A stretch of 64,000 nt of DNA. It comes from Panax quinquefolius (Eukaryota; Streptophyta; Magnoliopsida; Apiales; Araliaceae). Below are positions 36,671 through 48,395 of this stretch, one piece after another (position 1 is the stretch's first letter; every line of letters begins with the position of its first letter). Both the position numbers and the translations under genes were made by a program. The DNA lies in NCBI GenBank assembly GCA_020205615.1, contig CM035171.1, positions 120,842,893 to 120,906,892 of the forward strand, written 5' to 3'. The notes under the pieces are model-generated. The model was not told the origin of the DNA. It made no database searches and worked only from the letters and a program-made list of their open reading frames with translations.

Positions 36671-38206
36671 GTTATCTCTTAATTTATTGATTATAATCCC
36701 CTAAATCACTACTAAAAATCTAAACAGTTTGTTTTTAAGTATTGTTAAATTTATTTTTGTGTGTGGGTTATGAATGACGTGTAAAAACCTATTTAAAAAA
36801 CATTCCAGTTAAGATTATGTATATACCTGACACTGCCTTGCCAAACTTCCGTTATAAACTTTAACGATCAAGACGGAAGTTCAAATTTTTGTAAGAAAAT
36901 AAAAGTTTAGTTAGTTGATTGTAATAAAAAAAATATATATAATTAGGCAGTTTGTAAGTTGATCTAAAGTATAGTGAAGTAAAAAAACATTTAATCCCTT
37001 CGCGAGAACAATCAATATGGGCATTTCCAACCTTATTTATCAAGACCCATAGGCTAGAGCTTAATATAGAGTTGTTTCCACTCTTGAAACAGATCTTACA
37101 TGTCAAAAGAAATACCACACTATGTCTTGCATCTTTGCATTACACAACTAAATTAACTTACGTATTTTTTATAATTTGCAAGAATTTCTTCAATTTTTTG
37201 CTCTTTATCTTCTCTCTATTTCTTATCATGCTTGTATCTGTACTGTGATTTTGGTTCTAATAATAAAAACATAGGATCAATTGTATTTATTTTCTCTCTT
37301 GGTGACTTTTTTGGTGTCATTTTATGGTGACCTTTCAAAGTGGTTTTTCATGTGCAATATTGAACATTTATTTGGGCATAGTTTATACCGTAATGGGAAG
37401 GAGCTAAAAATTTAGTTCCAAATTCAAAACTTTACATCATATGAAAAAGTTTAAACCATGTTGGAAACAATTTAAATTTGATACATGTTCATTGAATACA
37501 CTAAGCCGTATTACACCTTATTAAAATAAGGCTAATTTTATGCAACATAAATATTTTTGTTAATGATATGTTATAATTTTAACATGCCTTGGGTATACTC
37601 TGCAAATGTTTGAAACTTTTTTTTTTGAAGTTTTTTTTCCCTCTCTTTTTGTTTAGAAAGGAATTACACAGAATGTGCATTATTGAAACTTTTCTCTTTC
37701 TGTTTTCTTTTATGATTTCTCCCTTATGAATCTCTTCTCTTTGTTGTTGTTGATGCTGCCATAAGCTACAGGGGCTTGATTAATAGGGGCTTAGCTTATA
37801 TATACTAAATCACAGAACATGACATAATAAATTGAAGTGCTGTTGTTCGGATTGAGTACCGATTTTCAAGTAAGTTTTCCTTTTGAAATTCATCTGTTTT
37901 GATCTAATTATGGTTTCTGTTGTTGTTCGGACTTCGGATCATCATTGTTGTAGATCTGATGTATTTCGTGTTTTAATTTTGGCTGCGATTTTTTTCTTAT
38001 TGATGAAATCTTATCGATTAATCAAGCAGTGGTAGATATTTCATGTTTTACTTCGATGAAGTAATCAGTTAGTTATGGAAATCTAAAATTACTGCTACAA
38101 TTACTGTAAAAATATTTGTTGTTCGTAATCAATGTAGTTTTGTGTCCATTGATTTCTTGACCTTATTATATTCATTAGAAGAGAAAAGAAAGTTGTATAT
38201 GGGAGA
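36671..38206. other. Low-copy non-coding stretch upstream of the channel-gene fragment
   Basis: No coding similarity is visible. At about 37800 the sequence TATATATACTAAATCACAG resembles CTATATATACTAAAACACAG inside the 600-bp tandem units. From about 37845 to 37920 there is leader-like sequence with a possible donor (TCAAGTAAGTTT near 37867) and pyrimidine-rich stretches, so a 5' untranslated exon and intron for the downstream ORF are possible. Confidence 0.4.
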
Positions 38207-38824
38207 ATGAAGATTCATACTTCCTTTCCATATAATGTATATGTCACAAAGTATGAAACTGGGGTACTTTATTGGCCTATTGCGCATAATGCAATAATCT
38301 TCTCATTACTGCTGATGCAAACAGTAGTTTTAGGAGTCTTCAGGATTAAAAAAGCACCAATTGCTTCTGCTTTCACCATCCCACTGATCATTTGCACTCT
38401 CCTTTTTCACATCTACTGCACGCAAAGGTTTTTACCGTCTTTTAAAAACAATGCTGCACAGGTATTGGCTAAAAAACCAACTTTACTTTCAAAAACTCTC
38501 TTTCTATTTGTTTAAAATAAATTTGTTCACCAGATTGTCATGGGGATGGATAGGCAAGACGAGCAGTCTGGAAAACTAGAAGAGATTCATCAACAGTTGC
38601 ATTTGGCCTATTGCCAGTTCAAATCCACTACCCAGGACTCATCTACAGCTGCCCATCTAGATGAGGTTGAGAATGGTAGACAAATGGAAGAGATTGGCGA
38701 CCGTTTGCGTTCAACTTATTGTTCGTTTAAATCCACTTCTTACGATTTGCCTATAGCCGGGAACCTGGACCAGTTTGAGAATGGTGATGATCACAGGCTC
38801 CAAGACTCTAAATTAGGTGACTAA
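38207..38824 (+). pseudogene. 3' fragment of an OSCA/CSC1-like channel gene
   Basis: Two exons are predicted: 38207-38461 (donor CAG|GTATTG) and 38534-38824 (acceptor CAG|ATTGTC), joined in phase, together about 182 codons. Exon 1 reads NVYVTKYETGVLYWPIAHNA, then two hydrophobic segments (IIFSLLLMQTVVLGVF; IASAFTIPLIICTLLF). This is the end of the RSN1_7TM domain of hyperosmolality-gated, calcium-permeable CSC1 proteins. Exon 2 is the hydrophilic tail, with a duplicated module (EEIHQQLHLAYCQFKST and MEEIGDRLRSTYCSFKST). Full-length family members have about 700-800 residues and about 11 membrane segments. The first three quarters are absent, and retrotransposons begin 1.5 kb upstream. It could be a dead fragment or a short chimeric gene using ATG 38207. 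Confidence 0.75.
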
Positions 38825-40660
38825 CACATAATTTATCACTCAAACTTTTACTTTTAGACCCATCTTCTATTAAATTTTTGATCGCCTATGCGGATATTTT
38901 TGCAAAGAGAAAGAGATCAAATCGATTGCCACATGGATTACAGGCTGAGCTTTAAATATCATGGATTACATGGATCAGATATTGTGTATGAACCAAGTAT
39001 TAATACACAATGAGCTGTATTCTGATTTGCATATTCATTCTTTTATGGGCAAAACATCACTGCCTAGAAACAGCTTGAGAGAATTGTGTGTAAACGCCTG
39101 TACAAAAAGTAGGATTTCGTAGTGCTTGACATGTGTATATAGATATGCAGCAACTCTTTTTGCCCTTATATGTATATGTATGTATAATATTTTTATCCTG
39201 GCCTTGGGATTCATTTTTGTATAACTAATTAGCAGATTTGTTCTGCTAATTTAGGAACAATGTAAAGACATTCATGGGTTAAGCTCATCCTGTTTTTCTA
39301 TGCATATTATATATACTTCTTTAACAATGAGTTCTACTTGCCCTTCTTTTTTTAATTATTTTGTACTCTTTTCATAGTAGTATAAAAAATGTCACATTCT
39401 TAATTTTGTTTTCATAATGAATGCCATCATTGTTTAAATAAGACTCAATTTAATTATTATACTATTTTCTTTTCGGAATGGAGGGAGGTATATAGATTAA
39501 TAGACATGTAAGCAATTATATGCATGATAGGGACGAGCTTATATGTTAAATTGTTACTGAAGGGGAAAACGGCCCTTTTATTCTTGAAAATAAAATAAAA
39601 TTCTATTACTCTAATGTTACATTTGGATTTTAGACCCTGACTAAAGAAAATTCATGCATACACGTTGGGTCGTTCTCATCATCATTCATATCCATCGTTT
39701 TCGTTCCCACTTCTCATCCTCCTCCACAACCATGAAAATTGCACCAAACCACCATTTGCAACGTGCAACCCATCGTATATTCATTTGTTTTATTGTGTAA
39801 AATTTGATCATCGCACAACAATCTACCGTTATATTGGGTAATTATTAAAAATTGAATAATCTCGCAGCAACGCGTGAGTTTGTATCTAGTTCCACCTAAA
39901 TCTAAGTTTTTCTTTTAAAACCTTTAATTCAAATTGTGTGACATAAAATTTTAAAATTCTAACAACGCTTCATTTCCGTTTATTCCACAAAAAAATATTA
40001 TATTAATAAAAATGGATATTAATTAAAAAAGGGACAAAATAAACATTACATTTGGTTAAACTAATTTATTTTAAAATGACTTATAAGTCATTTTAAAATA
40101 AGTTACAAATACTTGCTCTTTTTTTTTACTTGAAACTTAACTTATAAGTAAAAAAATAAGTCATTTCTAAACTGGAGAATAGTAACAAACAAATGAATTA
40201 TAAGAGTATAAAATAACTCATTCCACTCTGCATTCCATTCATTCGATCCGTAGGCTATGACTAGCTAAATATTGAAAATGAAAATGACCCCTCAATTCGT
40301 TGAACACCGCCGAGATGCTGCCATGAATGGGGCCTTTGGGCTTGAGCATCAGAGAGGGCTTCTAAGTCTCTGTTGGGCTTACTTATCCAACTCAAACACC
40401 ATTTACATCACTATCTATTTTGCTGGGCTGTTCATCTTTCTGCAATTTATGGTAACTTATATTCGAAGGACTATATGACCACCAAAAAAAGAAGGAAAAA
40501 CAATTCAAAAGTTTGTCCACTTGCTGAAAATACACATACACTAGTCATAACAAGATGACATTGTTGAACCTGAACATACACATACAAAGGAAACATTCAT
40601 CATATGCAAATCCCAATGACAAGGCAAGGTGTATCTTATGACCTTCACAGTCGAAATGCC
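38825..40660. other. Intergenic DNA between two gene ends
   Basis: It probably contains the 3' untranslated region of the channel fragment to about 39350, then AT-rich DNA. A perfect 36-bp palindrome lies at 40066-40101. A 68-codon ORF at 40272-40478 has no recognisable domain. Confidence 0.5.
40066..40101. repeat. Perfect 36-bp palindrome
   Basis: Each arm is TTATTTTAAAATGACTTA, with no spacer at the centre TTATAA. A related half-site AACTTATAAGT recurs at about 40137-40150. It could extrude as a cruciform or be the relic of a small inverted-repeat element. Confidence 0.9.
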
Positions 40661-40664
40661 ACAC

Positions 40665-42648
40665 TTAGCCAGGTCCAACTTTAGGAATGTCGTAATGTTC
40701 ACTCATATTTGCTAGATACTGGTTGAAATCCGAAATCCGGTCACGAAGTGATTTATTAGCTGTTTTGGCCAGCTTATGAACATCGATTTTCTGCCTTTGC
40801 TCCATATAGCGTCTCTCAGCTGGGGTGAGATGCTCGATGTGGGGAGCAGCATTTTTCTCTCCACTTGATTTGTTGTCATCATCGATATCTTCCTGGTCCA
40901 GATCAATTAAATCTGTACTTCCACCTACATCAGGGGTACCATACTAGGATTTAGAGAGTAACAAGTAAAGGCATGAAGACAATGTATGATGAAATATCTA
41001 AGGTTTATCCACAAGAAAAGGGATCATAGGAGATGCAAACCCTAATTTTATGTCGTCCCTCAGAAGGTCCTTACATGAAACTGTTGGGTCATAATTTTAT
41101 TAAATCATGTCTCAGTAAGAAGAAACAAATTTATGTCTCTGGTATCTCCAAAGAGAGAAAGAAACCCAAGGTGCTAAAACTATGAAAACACATAAATTAG
41201 TATGTCCAGAAAATGAGTTAGAAATATGTTTGGAGAAAATATATATTATAGAAATTAATGTTATAGATGATCAATCATAAGTCCCTTGTCTATCCTCAGG
41301 AACTCGGCTAAGGCCAATAAGCCCAAGACAATGACATCTACCAACTAAAACCAAAAAGTTGCAGGTTCCCTTTAATGTAACTGAACAAATAGTATACAGA
41401 AGCTTAAACAATCGAAGAGTCAGACCCCAAACAGAACCTTGCGAGAGAATTTATTTCCTATTACAGGGATACATTTTCATTGTGCAGAAACTAGGGGTTT
41501 TGATTAAGATATGCACGACTTATGTCATTCTCAATCAACCAGCAGAAGTTTAAGTGCATAACCCAATAATAGTAGTGTCACCTGGTTCGTTTACGCGGTA
41601 GGTTGGGGTAGGCTTAGTCAGTTCAATATTTAGGTTCTTGGTTCGTTTCTTCAGGATGCTTCGGCACATTATGTATATAACTTGTCCCTTTTAATTGGTT
41701 GAGGATATGCCTTCTTGATTCTATGTAATTTTTTTTTCATTTCAATACAAATATTTGTATTATGTTAAACCAAATTTCTTTTAACTGGTTGAGGGTATTT
41801 TAGTTTACCGTAGAGTGAAACATGAGAGACTAACAATCTGACCAAGTTTTGATTGACTGCGAACAGGGGCTTGTGGTTTTTGACTTGATGTAGGATTTGT
41901 TGAAGATGAAAAGTAGTAATGGTTGAAAACAAATAATTCTAGGTTTGGGCTAGGAAAAAATTAGAAAGGATGGAAAAGATAGAAAAAGATAAATTGATAT
42001 CTATCTCATTAAAGAATTGGCCACACCCTGCAAGATATTTCGAGGTCAGTCCGCAGAATTCCTCGCTTCCGCAGAAAAGATAACTCACAATATATAAACT
42101 CTCAATAATCAATAATGCTAGTCAGAAAAATACAAAGAGAGTTTGTTCTTTGTTAGAGACTATATACACAATAACTATTCTATCATCATCTCTTAACTTT
42201 CTTACCCACTAATAAGCCAGTATCCCATGACTTCCCACCATCATAAAACTTACTAAAAAATTCCGGCTACTAACATAAGGAAATAAATATCAGATAAAAT
42301 CCTAACGTAACTTAATCAAATACGATAATAAAATTACATCATAATTTTATACCCAATATAATGCTGTAACATGTAGTAGAATATTATGCTCCCCTATTTC
42401 TTCAATCCAATCGATCCATGCAGGCGTATATAATCTAATAAGGTATAATAAAGGTTCCACACTCTTCAAATCACAAAAAGAAAATACTACTTACCTGCTG
42501 AAAGCTCATTATCTGTAACCTTCGAAATTTAATCACTCATAAGTTTGTTATGTTTCCTTTTCTTCTTCTTCATACCACCAGCCTTCACATCTAATGCTTT
42601 TCCCTTCAGTTTCAGCTTTCCGCCAACAACATTCTCATATGCAGACAT
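40665..42648 (-). pseudogene. FAM32A-like nuclear protein gene with an in-frame stop
   Basis: Exon 1 (42648-42495) starts MSAYENVVGGKLKLKGKALD, then VKAGGMKKKKRK, the signature N-terminus of FAM32A proteins. The intron is 42494-40925 (donor GTAAG, acceptor TAG). Exon 2 (40924-40665) reads HLTPAERRYMEQRQKIDVHK and ends SEHYDIPKVGPG, stop. The exons join in phase to 138 codons including the stop, about the length of plant homologues. In human cells FAM32A is a spliceosome component; the plant role is inferred only. Codon 40 of exon 1 is TAA, at GAT-TAA-ATT, where relatives have Gln (CAA), so one C-to-T change truncates it. It may be a pseudogene, a base error, or a gene using another start. All other visible coding and splice sites are sound. 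Confidence 0.82.
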
Positions 42649-43539
42649 ATTCCCTGTCAAAATTATGACTGATGTAAAAAAACCAACCAAATATATTTCT
42701 TATTAAAGTTATTTTCTTAAAAAAATATTTATAAAATAAGTACAGACGTTAATATACTTCCTTCAAGTTTTAGATTGTGTTACTACTTTAGCTACAAAAT
42801 ACAGAGAGATGGGTGATAAAAGCAGGAAAAAAAGAAGAGAAAATTGGGACATAATGATGAACCCCATATATATAAACGAAAGTCATATAGAAAACCAAAA
42901 CCCTAATTCAGTTAAGGGTTCCCCTCAATGTTTAATCAAGCTCATCTGGTACACGGGAAATAAGTTAACAAAAAAAAAAAAGGAGTAAATCATAATAAAA
43001 ATACAGATACGAAGGTTTCTAAAAAGTAGAATCAAGAAGATTGTTGGAACAGGAAGAAGCCTTTTTGCCTTTGCGTTAGCGCTGATGATTGAACAGATCG
43101 GGAAGAGGAAGAGGAGAAACAATACCTATTTATTTTTGAATTGGGCTTCTTCTTATAAGAAATGAGTTTGTGGGCTTTTAGATTAACGGGCTTCGGGTCC
43201 AACGGTAGAAAACTGTTATTTGTGAGGTACTGAGATTTAAAGATTTTCTTTCTGTCCAAGGGTTTAAAAGTTAACAGCAGGAGAAGGAGAAGGAGGAGGA
43301 GGAGGAGGAGGAGAAAGCAGGTGCCTCTCCGGACATGGAAATCAATTGACTGCTGGTCCGCCTTTCTAATTTCTCTCTATATGTATAATTATATATGTAC
43401 GTATATATACACATACATGTAAATCGTTGTGTCTGTAATTTACTCTTAATTGTCAGCTCAATCTTTCTCTTATCTACAAGACTACAAGCTGCTTAAACCC
43501 AGTAATCTGGTTTAAACCCAGTTGCCTATTTAACTGTTT
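42649..43539. promoter_or_regulatory. Divergent intergenic region between the FAM32A-like and PPR genes
   Basis: The two genes point away from each other with 891 bp between start codons, so a shared or back-to-back promoter is likely. A purine microsatellite (GGA)n lies at 43280-43314, and TATATATGTACGTATATATA at about 43391-43412. The exact transcription starts are not visible. Confidence 0.45.
43280..43314. repeat. (GGA)n microsatellite
   Basis: About ten GGA/GAA triplets occur on the plus strand. Read on the other strand this is a (TCC)n tract of the kind often found in plant 5' untranslated regions. Confidence 0.9.
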
Positions 43540-45541
43540 ATGGCTTCTTTATTTATCTGCAGTTCATTTGCTGTGCAGCAAAAGTTTATGCCTGAGATGT
43601 CATGGTCATGGAAATTGCTAAACAAAACCTCTAACCAAATCATCAAAACTCGATCTTTCTCATCAATTTACAACATTTCTTCACCTATTTTGGATAATAA
43701 GCCTTCAAAGTCATTTGTTGCAAAACATTGTAAAGAAATTTCAGACAATTCCAAAATTGTTGTTCTCACTCCTCAGATAGATTGTGGTATCCACTCTATT
43801 AAACTGCCCCTCTGCTTTAGTTGCTCTGACCTTTTTCTTGTGGTGTGCACGGCAACCTTATTATTTTCATGAATATAGGGCATTTGATCACATGGTTGAT
43901 GTGGTCAATAGCCTCACTCAACGGTTTAAAACAGTGGAAGGAATAATTGGGCAATTAGAAAGTGTAGGATATGTTACAAAGCCACAGACTTTATTGCTTT
44001 TGCTGAGGATTTACTGGCGTGGTGGAATGTATGGCTTGGTTTTTGCGACGTTTGAAGAAATGATCAAGTATGGTTACACGCCGAATACATTTGCTCAGAA
44101 TATTGTTATGGATGTGTTATTCAAGATTGGTCGGGTCAATGAAGCCCTAAGCGTTTTGAAGGAGACCCAGGTGCCGAATTTCTTAATCTTTAGCATAACA
44201 TTTTGTAACCTTTGCAGACTCAATGATCTTATCAATGTTCAGGATGTGCTTAGGAACATGTTAAGAAAGGGGTATTACCTTAATGCTGAAATGTTTTTGA
44301 TGGCTTTGAATTGTTATTGCAAATTGGGTAGGTTGTGGGAAGCATTGCAACTATTGGGTTTGATGATAATTGTAAGTATTTCCCCTTCTGTTCATATTTG
44401 GAGTGATGGGTTTTGTATACTAATTGATGGATGTTTTGTGTAAATCTGGCAGAATTGGTACTGCAAATGTTACTTATTAGAAAAGATGGTTGATGGTGGG
44501 GGTTCAATGGATGTAGTAACATGCACTTCTTTAATTAAAGGATTTATGTAAACTGGGAACCCTGACCGTGCATTAAGTATTCTAAGTGATTTGGAATCTG
44601 AAGGATGTTCCCCTGATTTGGTTCTTTGCAATGTGTTAATAGATTATTCGTCTCTAAGATGGAGAGATATGATGATGCACTTGCTGTCTTTATCTAACCT
44701 CTCCTTGTAACTTCAAACATCGTTATGGTTGCCAAAAAATAACGTGAAACTAACACCTGATTCTTATACTTTTTGTGCTATAACAACCAATGTCTCTTTG
44801 TCCAAACAGTTCGATCTTCTACCTTTATTAATCAGTGGGTTTGATATACAAGCTGACTTAGTAGTGTGTAACTCCCTTCTAAATTATTTCTGCAAAGCTG
44901 GTTATCCATCTGGTGCTGTTGAGTTGTACAGTGACATGTTAGATAGAGGTTTTGTACCAGATAGGTATAGTTATGCTGGATTATTGAGTGGACTCTGTGG
45001 AATTGGAAAAATTATTGGGGCAGTTAATGTGCACCATGGAATCATCAGGAGCCATCATGGTCTTGATATCCACATTGATGCTCACATCCATACTGTAATC
45101 ATAAATGGGCTAATAAAGTCAGGACGCTTTCATAGCTTGATCAAATTATTTAGGAAAGTTGCTGCAGAAAAATATCCATTGGATGTTGTATCATATACAG
45201 TTGCCATCAATGGTCTTCTTAGGGGTGGTAGATCTGGAGAGGCATATACTTTGTATGGACAAATGAAAGAGGCTTGCATAGTTCCAAATGCACATACATT
45301 TAAGGTTTTGCTATCTGGTTTCTGTAGGGTAAGAGATGTTGAAATGGTTAAACATATATTACGGGATATGGTGGATACACGGATGGAGTTAGACTGGAAG
45401 ATGTTTAAAATGATATGGAGGCTCTCGTCTAGATTACACCAATTCCATTCTTTTTATAATCTCTTCATTGAGTTGTGGGATTCAGGGCTGATGTCTGACA
45501 AGGCCATACGTGTACTGACTGATAAACTTACACGTAGGTAA
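43540..45541 (+). pseudogene. P-class pentatricopeptide repeat (PPR) gene, frameshifted
   Basis: The frame from ATG 43540 starts with a Ser/Thr/Lys-rich, acid-poor segment that would suit an organelle presequence. It shifts near 43785-43800 into TFFLWCARQPYYFHEYRAFD and PPR-type helical pairs up to 44443. A second break at about 44430-44470 and a stop in GFM-stop-TG (about 44548) precede more repeats (SILSDLESEGCSPDLVLCNV). A third change near 44680-44740 leads into the last frame (44729-45541), with repeats such as DLVVCNSLLNYFCKAGYPSG and DVVSYTVAINGLLRGGRSGE. The 35-residue spacing of V/P-x-x-x-x-Y/F-N motifs marks P-type PPRs, which bind organellar RNA. There are no C-terminal E/DYW domains. 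At least three frameshifts and two stops make this a pseudogene as written. It shows no clear intron, as is usual for the family. Confidence 0.88.
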
Positions 45542-46845
45542 ATTTAGGTGATTCACATTTGTCCATGTTGAAATCTAATATTGTGGATGCTAAAGATGTT
45601 GGCATGTTCATCTCTGAAGGTGTTCCTAAGGTGGCGGCTTCTGTGGGTTGAGATTTTTTGGTGGAAAAATTTATGTTTTCATCTTAGAATACTCTGCACC
45701 TTCTACATCCTGAGCTCAACACCACCTATGCTTTGGTTGGTCCCCTTCAAGGTACGTTTTATATCTTTTATCTTATTAGAGAGAATTGAATAAGTATGGA
45801 AACTTATGGGCATTCTTTTTTTTAGATAATCTTTATTTTTCATTTCTTTAATAAGTTAATTTTCTTCAATTATTGCTTGCATAAAAGATTAACTAAATTA
45901 TACCTAGGTCTGGTTTATCCTTACAGGCTTGTAAAGCTATTATCATCTTGTAGAGCTGTAATCAAGTCAAACTGGGTCCGTAGCGTGCTGTTCTTGCTCA
46001 TCTAGCTAAATTGAAGAGCTATGAAGAAAATGGATTTGACCCATTTCCCTCCTGACATAGCTTGAGCAACTTTAAACTTTTTTATTCGTACTGTAATTGG
46101 TGTAGGTTGCTTTTTCTATATTAGAGAGCTTACTGAGTTTTTGTTCAAGCTAACACAAGATATGACTGAGCTGAGTTTAAAAATTACATATGGTTTCAAG
46201 TGAGCCTTTGATGGAGATGATCAAGAATTAAGCTTCACTTACTTGATGCTTATGCCAGACCTATTGGCCCTTAGTGCTGCGCGCACCTGCTAAATTATAT
46301 ATACATGATACATCTGCCCTTTTATTGCATTTGGTTTTAGCTGCGTTAGGCATAAGTTTTTGGGTTTTGCCCTGCAGGTGGATGCTACATTCATAGGAAC
46401 AAAGTGAGTAGTAGCTATGAGGAAGTCTATGGACCATCCAGCTCCTCACGTACAGTTTACTAATCGCAACGGCCTCTACATGTAAGTTGTAACATGTACT
46501 AAAAGAAGAAGAAAGAAAAATTAAGTTCTCCACAAATTAAGGAGTTTGTGCAATGCATGTATGATAATGTATTAATGTAGGATGTAATTGTATTGTAATA
46601 TTGCTATGGAGCTGACAACTCAATTTCAAGTCTTGAAAATAGAACTGATTGTCAAATTTACTTGACAAAATTAGAATTGAATTACCAAACATAGCATTTA
46701 TTTACAACTTTGGTTCGATGGTTGTTCAACCCATATACTACTAGTTCATGGCATGGAGCATGTGGAAGTGGTTTTGTGATTGTGTTACAGAGTGGAGAAG
46801 GAATGTCAAGTAAATTTGGATGTCTGATCAAGTGTATTTACCAGA
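45542..46845. other. Non-coding stretch downstream of the PPR pseudogene
   Basis: It probably includes the former 3' untranslated region. A few short open stretches (for example 45581-45793) match nothing I recognise. No RNA gene or repeat is evident. Confidence 0.5.
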
Positions 46846-47885
46846 TGACCCCCAAAAACCCCTTAAATTTGACAGTTTTTTTTTTTTTTTTAATCAATTT
46901 AACTCGCAACGTATTATTTGACATAATAAGTTAAAAAATAATTTTTTATTTTTATTTTTTAATAATTAACTAAATTAAAAATAATTACAAACAATTTAAA
47001 AAACAAACCATTTCCAACCCAATTAAGCACCATCAGTTCCCCGCGGCACTCTACTCCGCCCCGCCTCCCCACTCCAAACTCCAAACTCCCTCCCTCTTTC
47101 TTTCTCATTTCTATGGTCTCTCTGCACTCTGCTCCTCTAGTTTCTATTTTATTGAAGTATAGTTTGGATCCAAAATCAAGTAGTCATTTGCTTCTTGATA
47201 TCTGGGAGGGTGGTGGGGGGAGGGGCTTGAGTGTCGCGAGGGAACTGATGATACTTAATTAGGTTGGTGAATGTTTTTTTTAATTATTTGTAATTTAGTT
47301 AAATATTAAAAAATATAATTAAATAATTATTTTTTAACTTAATGTCAAATAATATGTTACATCAACATTATGGGATGTTTGTTTAAAGTTGAATAGCTTA
47401 ATCGGTCAGTCATTCAGTGCGTTTGTTTTGAATAAAAATCGTCTGAATGGTTGAATCAGTCAGATTTTTGGGTTAAATAGTCGAGTGTAATTTTTTTGGC
47501 TGAATGATGTATTTTATAAATAACTTTTTTTACAATATTATGTATTATATTAAGTAATATTAAATATTATCAAATAATTTTTTTTCGGATTAAAATAATA
47601 AAATTTGTTATCTATTTAACTCATTCAATAATTACTTAAATATTCAAATTTTATTCAATTTATTTTGATTTTATCAAATATTGACTTAGTTTCATTTTTC
47701 AAAGAGCATATATGTCATATAAGAAAAGACACCTCATTGTTGATTAACCATGATTTACTTATAATTGGTTTCAGGGGTACTTTTTTGCCAATTATTAGAG
47801 TTCAAAGGTTTTTTGTGAAAAGAATTTAGTTTGTGGGTTAAATTGATAAAAAAAAAATTGTTAAATTCGAGGGTTTTCTGGGTCA
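46846..47885. mobile_element. Foldback-type element with long inverted repeats, split by an insertion
   Basis: The left arm runs from TGACCCCC (46846) through about 47080. Its reverse complement forms the right arm in two pieces, about 47200-47360 and 47830-47885 (ending TGGGTCA). Matching blocks include the outer AAACCC...ATCAATTTAA part, the middle TATTATTTGACAT...AAGTTAAAAAATAATT part and the inner CATCAGTTCC plus C-rich part. The arms are roughly 230 bp with a loop of about 120 bp. About 470 bp (47361-47829) interrupt the right arm and begin near GGGATGTTTGTTTAAAG, a style seen in hAT-type miniature elements. No transposase is encoded. Target duplications are not clear. Confidence 0.72.
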
Positions 47886-48345
47886 TTAAGTCTAATTTTA
47901 ATATTGGCTCTCATTAATTAAAAGAATAATATCATTGCAAAATACAAATATATGCAAGAATCAGACGCACAAATAATAATCAATCTTAACAAGATTTGAT
48001 AGAATATATAGATTCCAAGTCTTAATTAGCTAGGAATTATATACTCCCCATTGTTTCAAAACATAACATCACTCACTATATATTTGTTTGTCTAAATGTA
48101 TTAAATTAATAAAATGTATCTAAATCTAACATATAAAAACATCAATATCTCATAAATCTAATTAAGACACTAATCTTTCTAATTTTTCATGATAAATTTA
48201 ATTAAATATATATTTTCAAAATATTTGATATGAAACAAGTATATATATAGGAAAATATATATACCCCAGTAAATATATACATATTACATAGATAATAAAT
48301 ATATATTTTTTTCAAAAAATTTGATATAGTCACTATTGGAACAAT

Positions 48346-48395
<50 letters not shown>

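Noticed and set aside
36671..36675. GTTAT at 36671 as partner of GCTAT at 15391 as one target duplication
   Set aside because: The two LTRs are on opposite strands and belong to different insertions, so the similarity is not meaningful.
40272..40478. 68-codon ORF with a hydrophobic segment
   Set aside because: No family resemblance, no promoter signal, and close to a gene end. I could not support it as a gene.
45581..45793. ORF downstream of the PPR pseudogene as a separate small gene
   Set aside because: Interrupted frames on either side and no recognisable family; more likely decayed 3' sequence.
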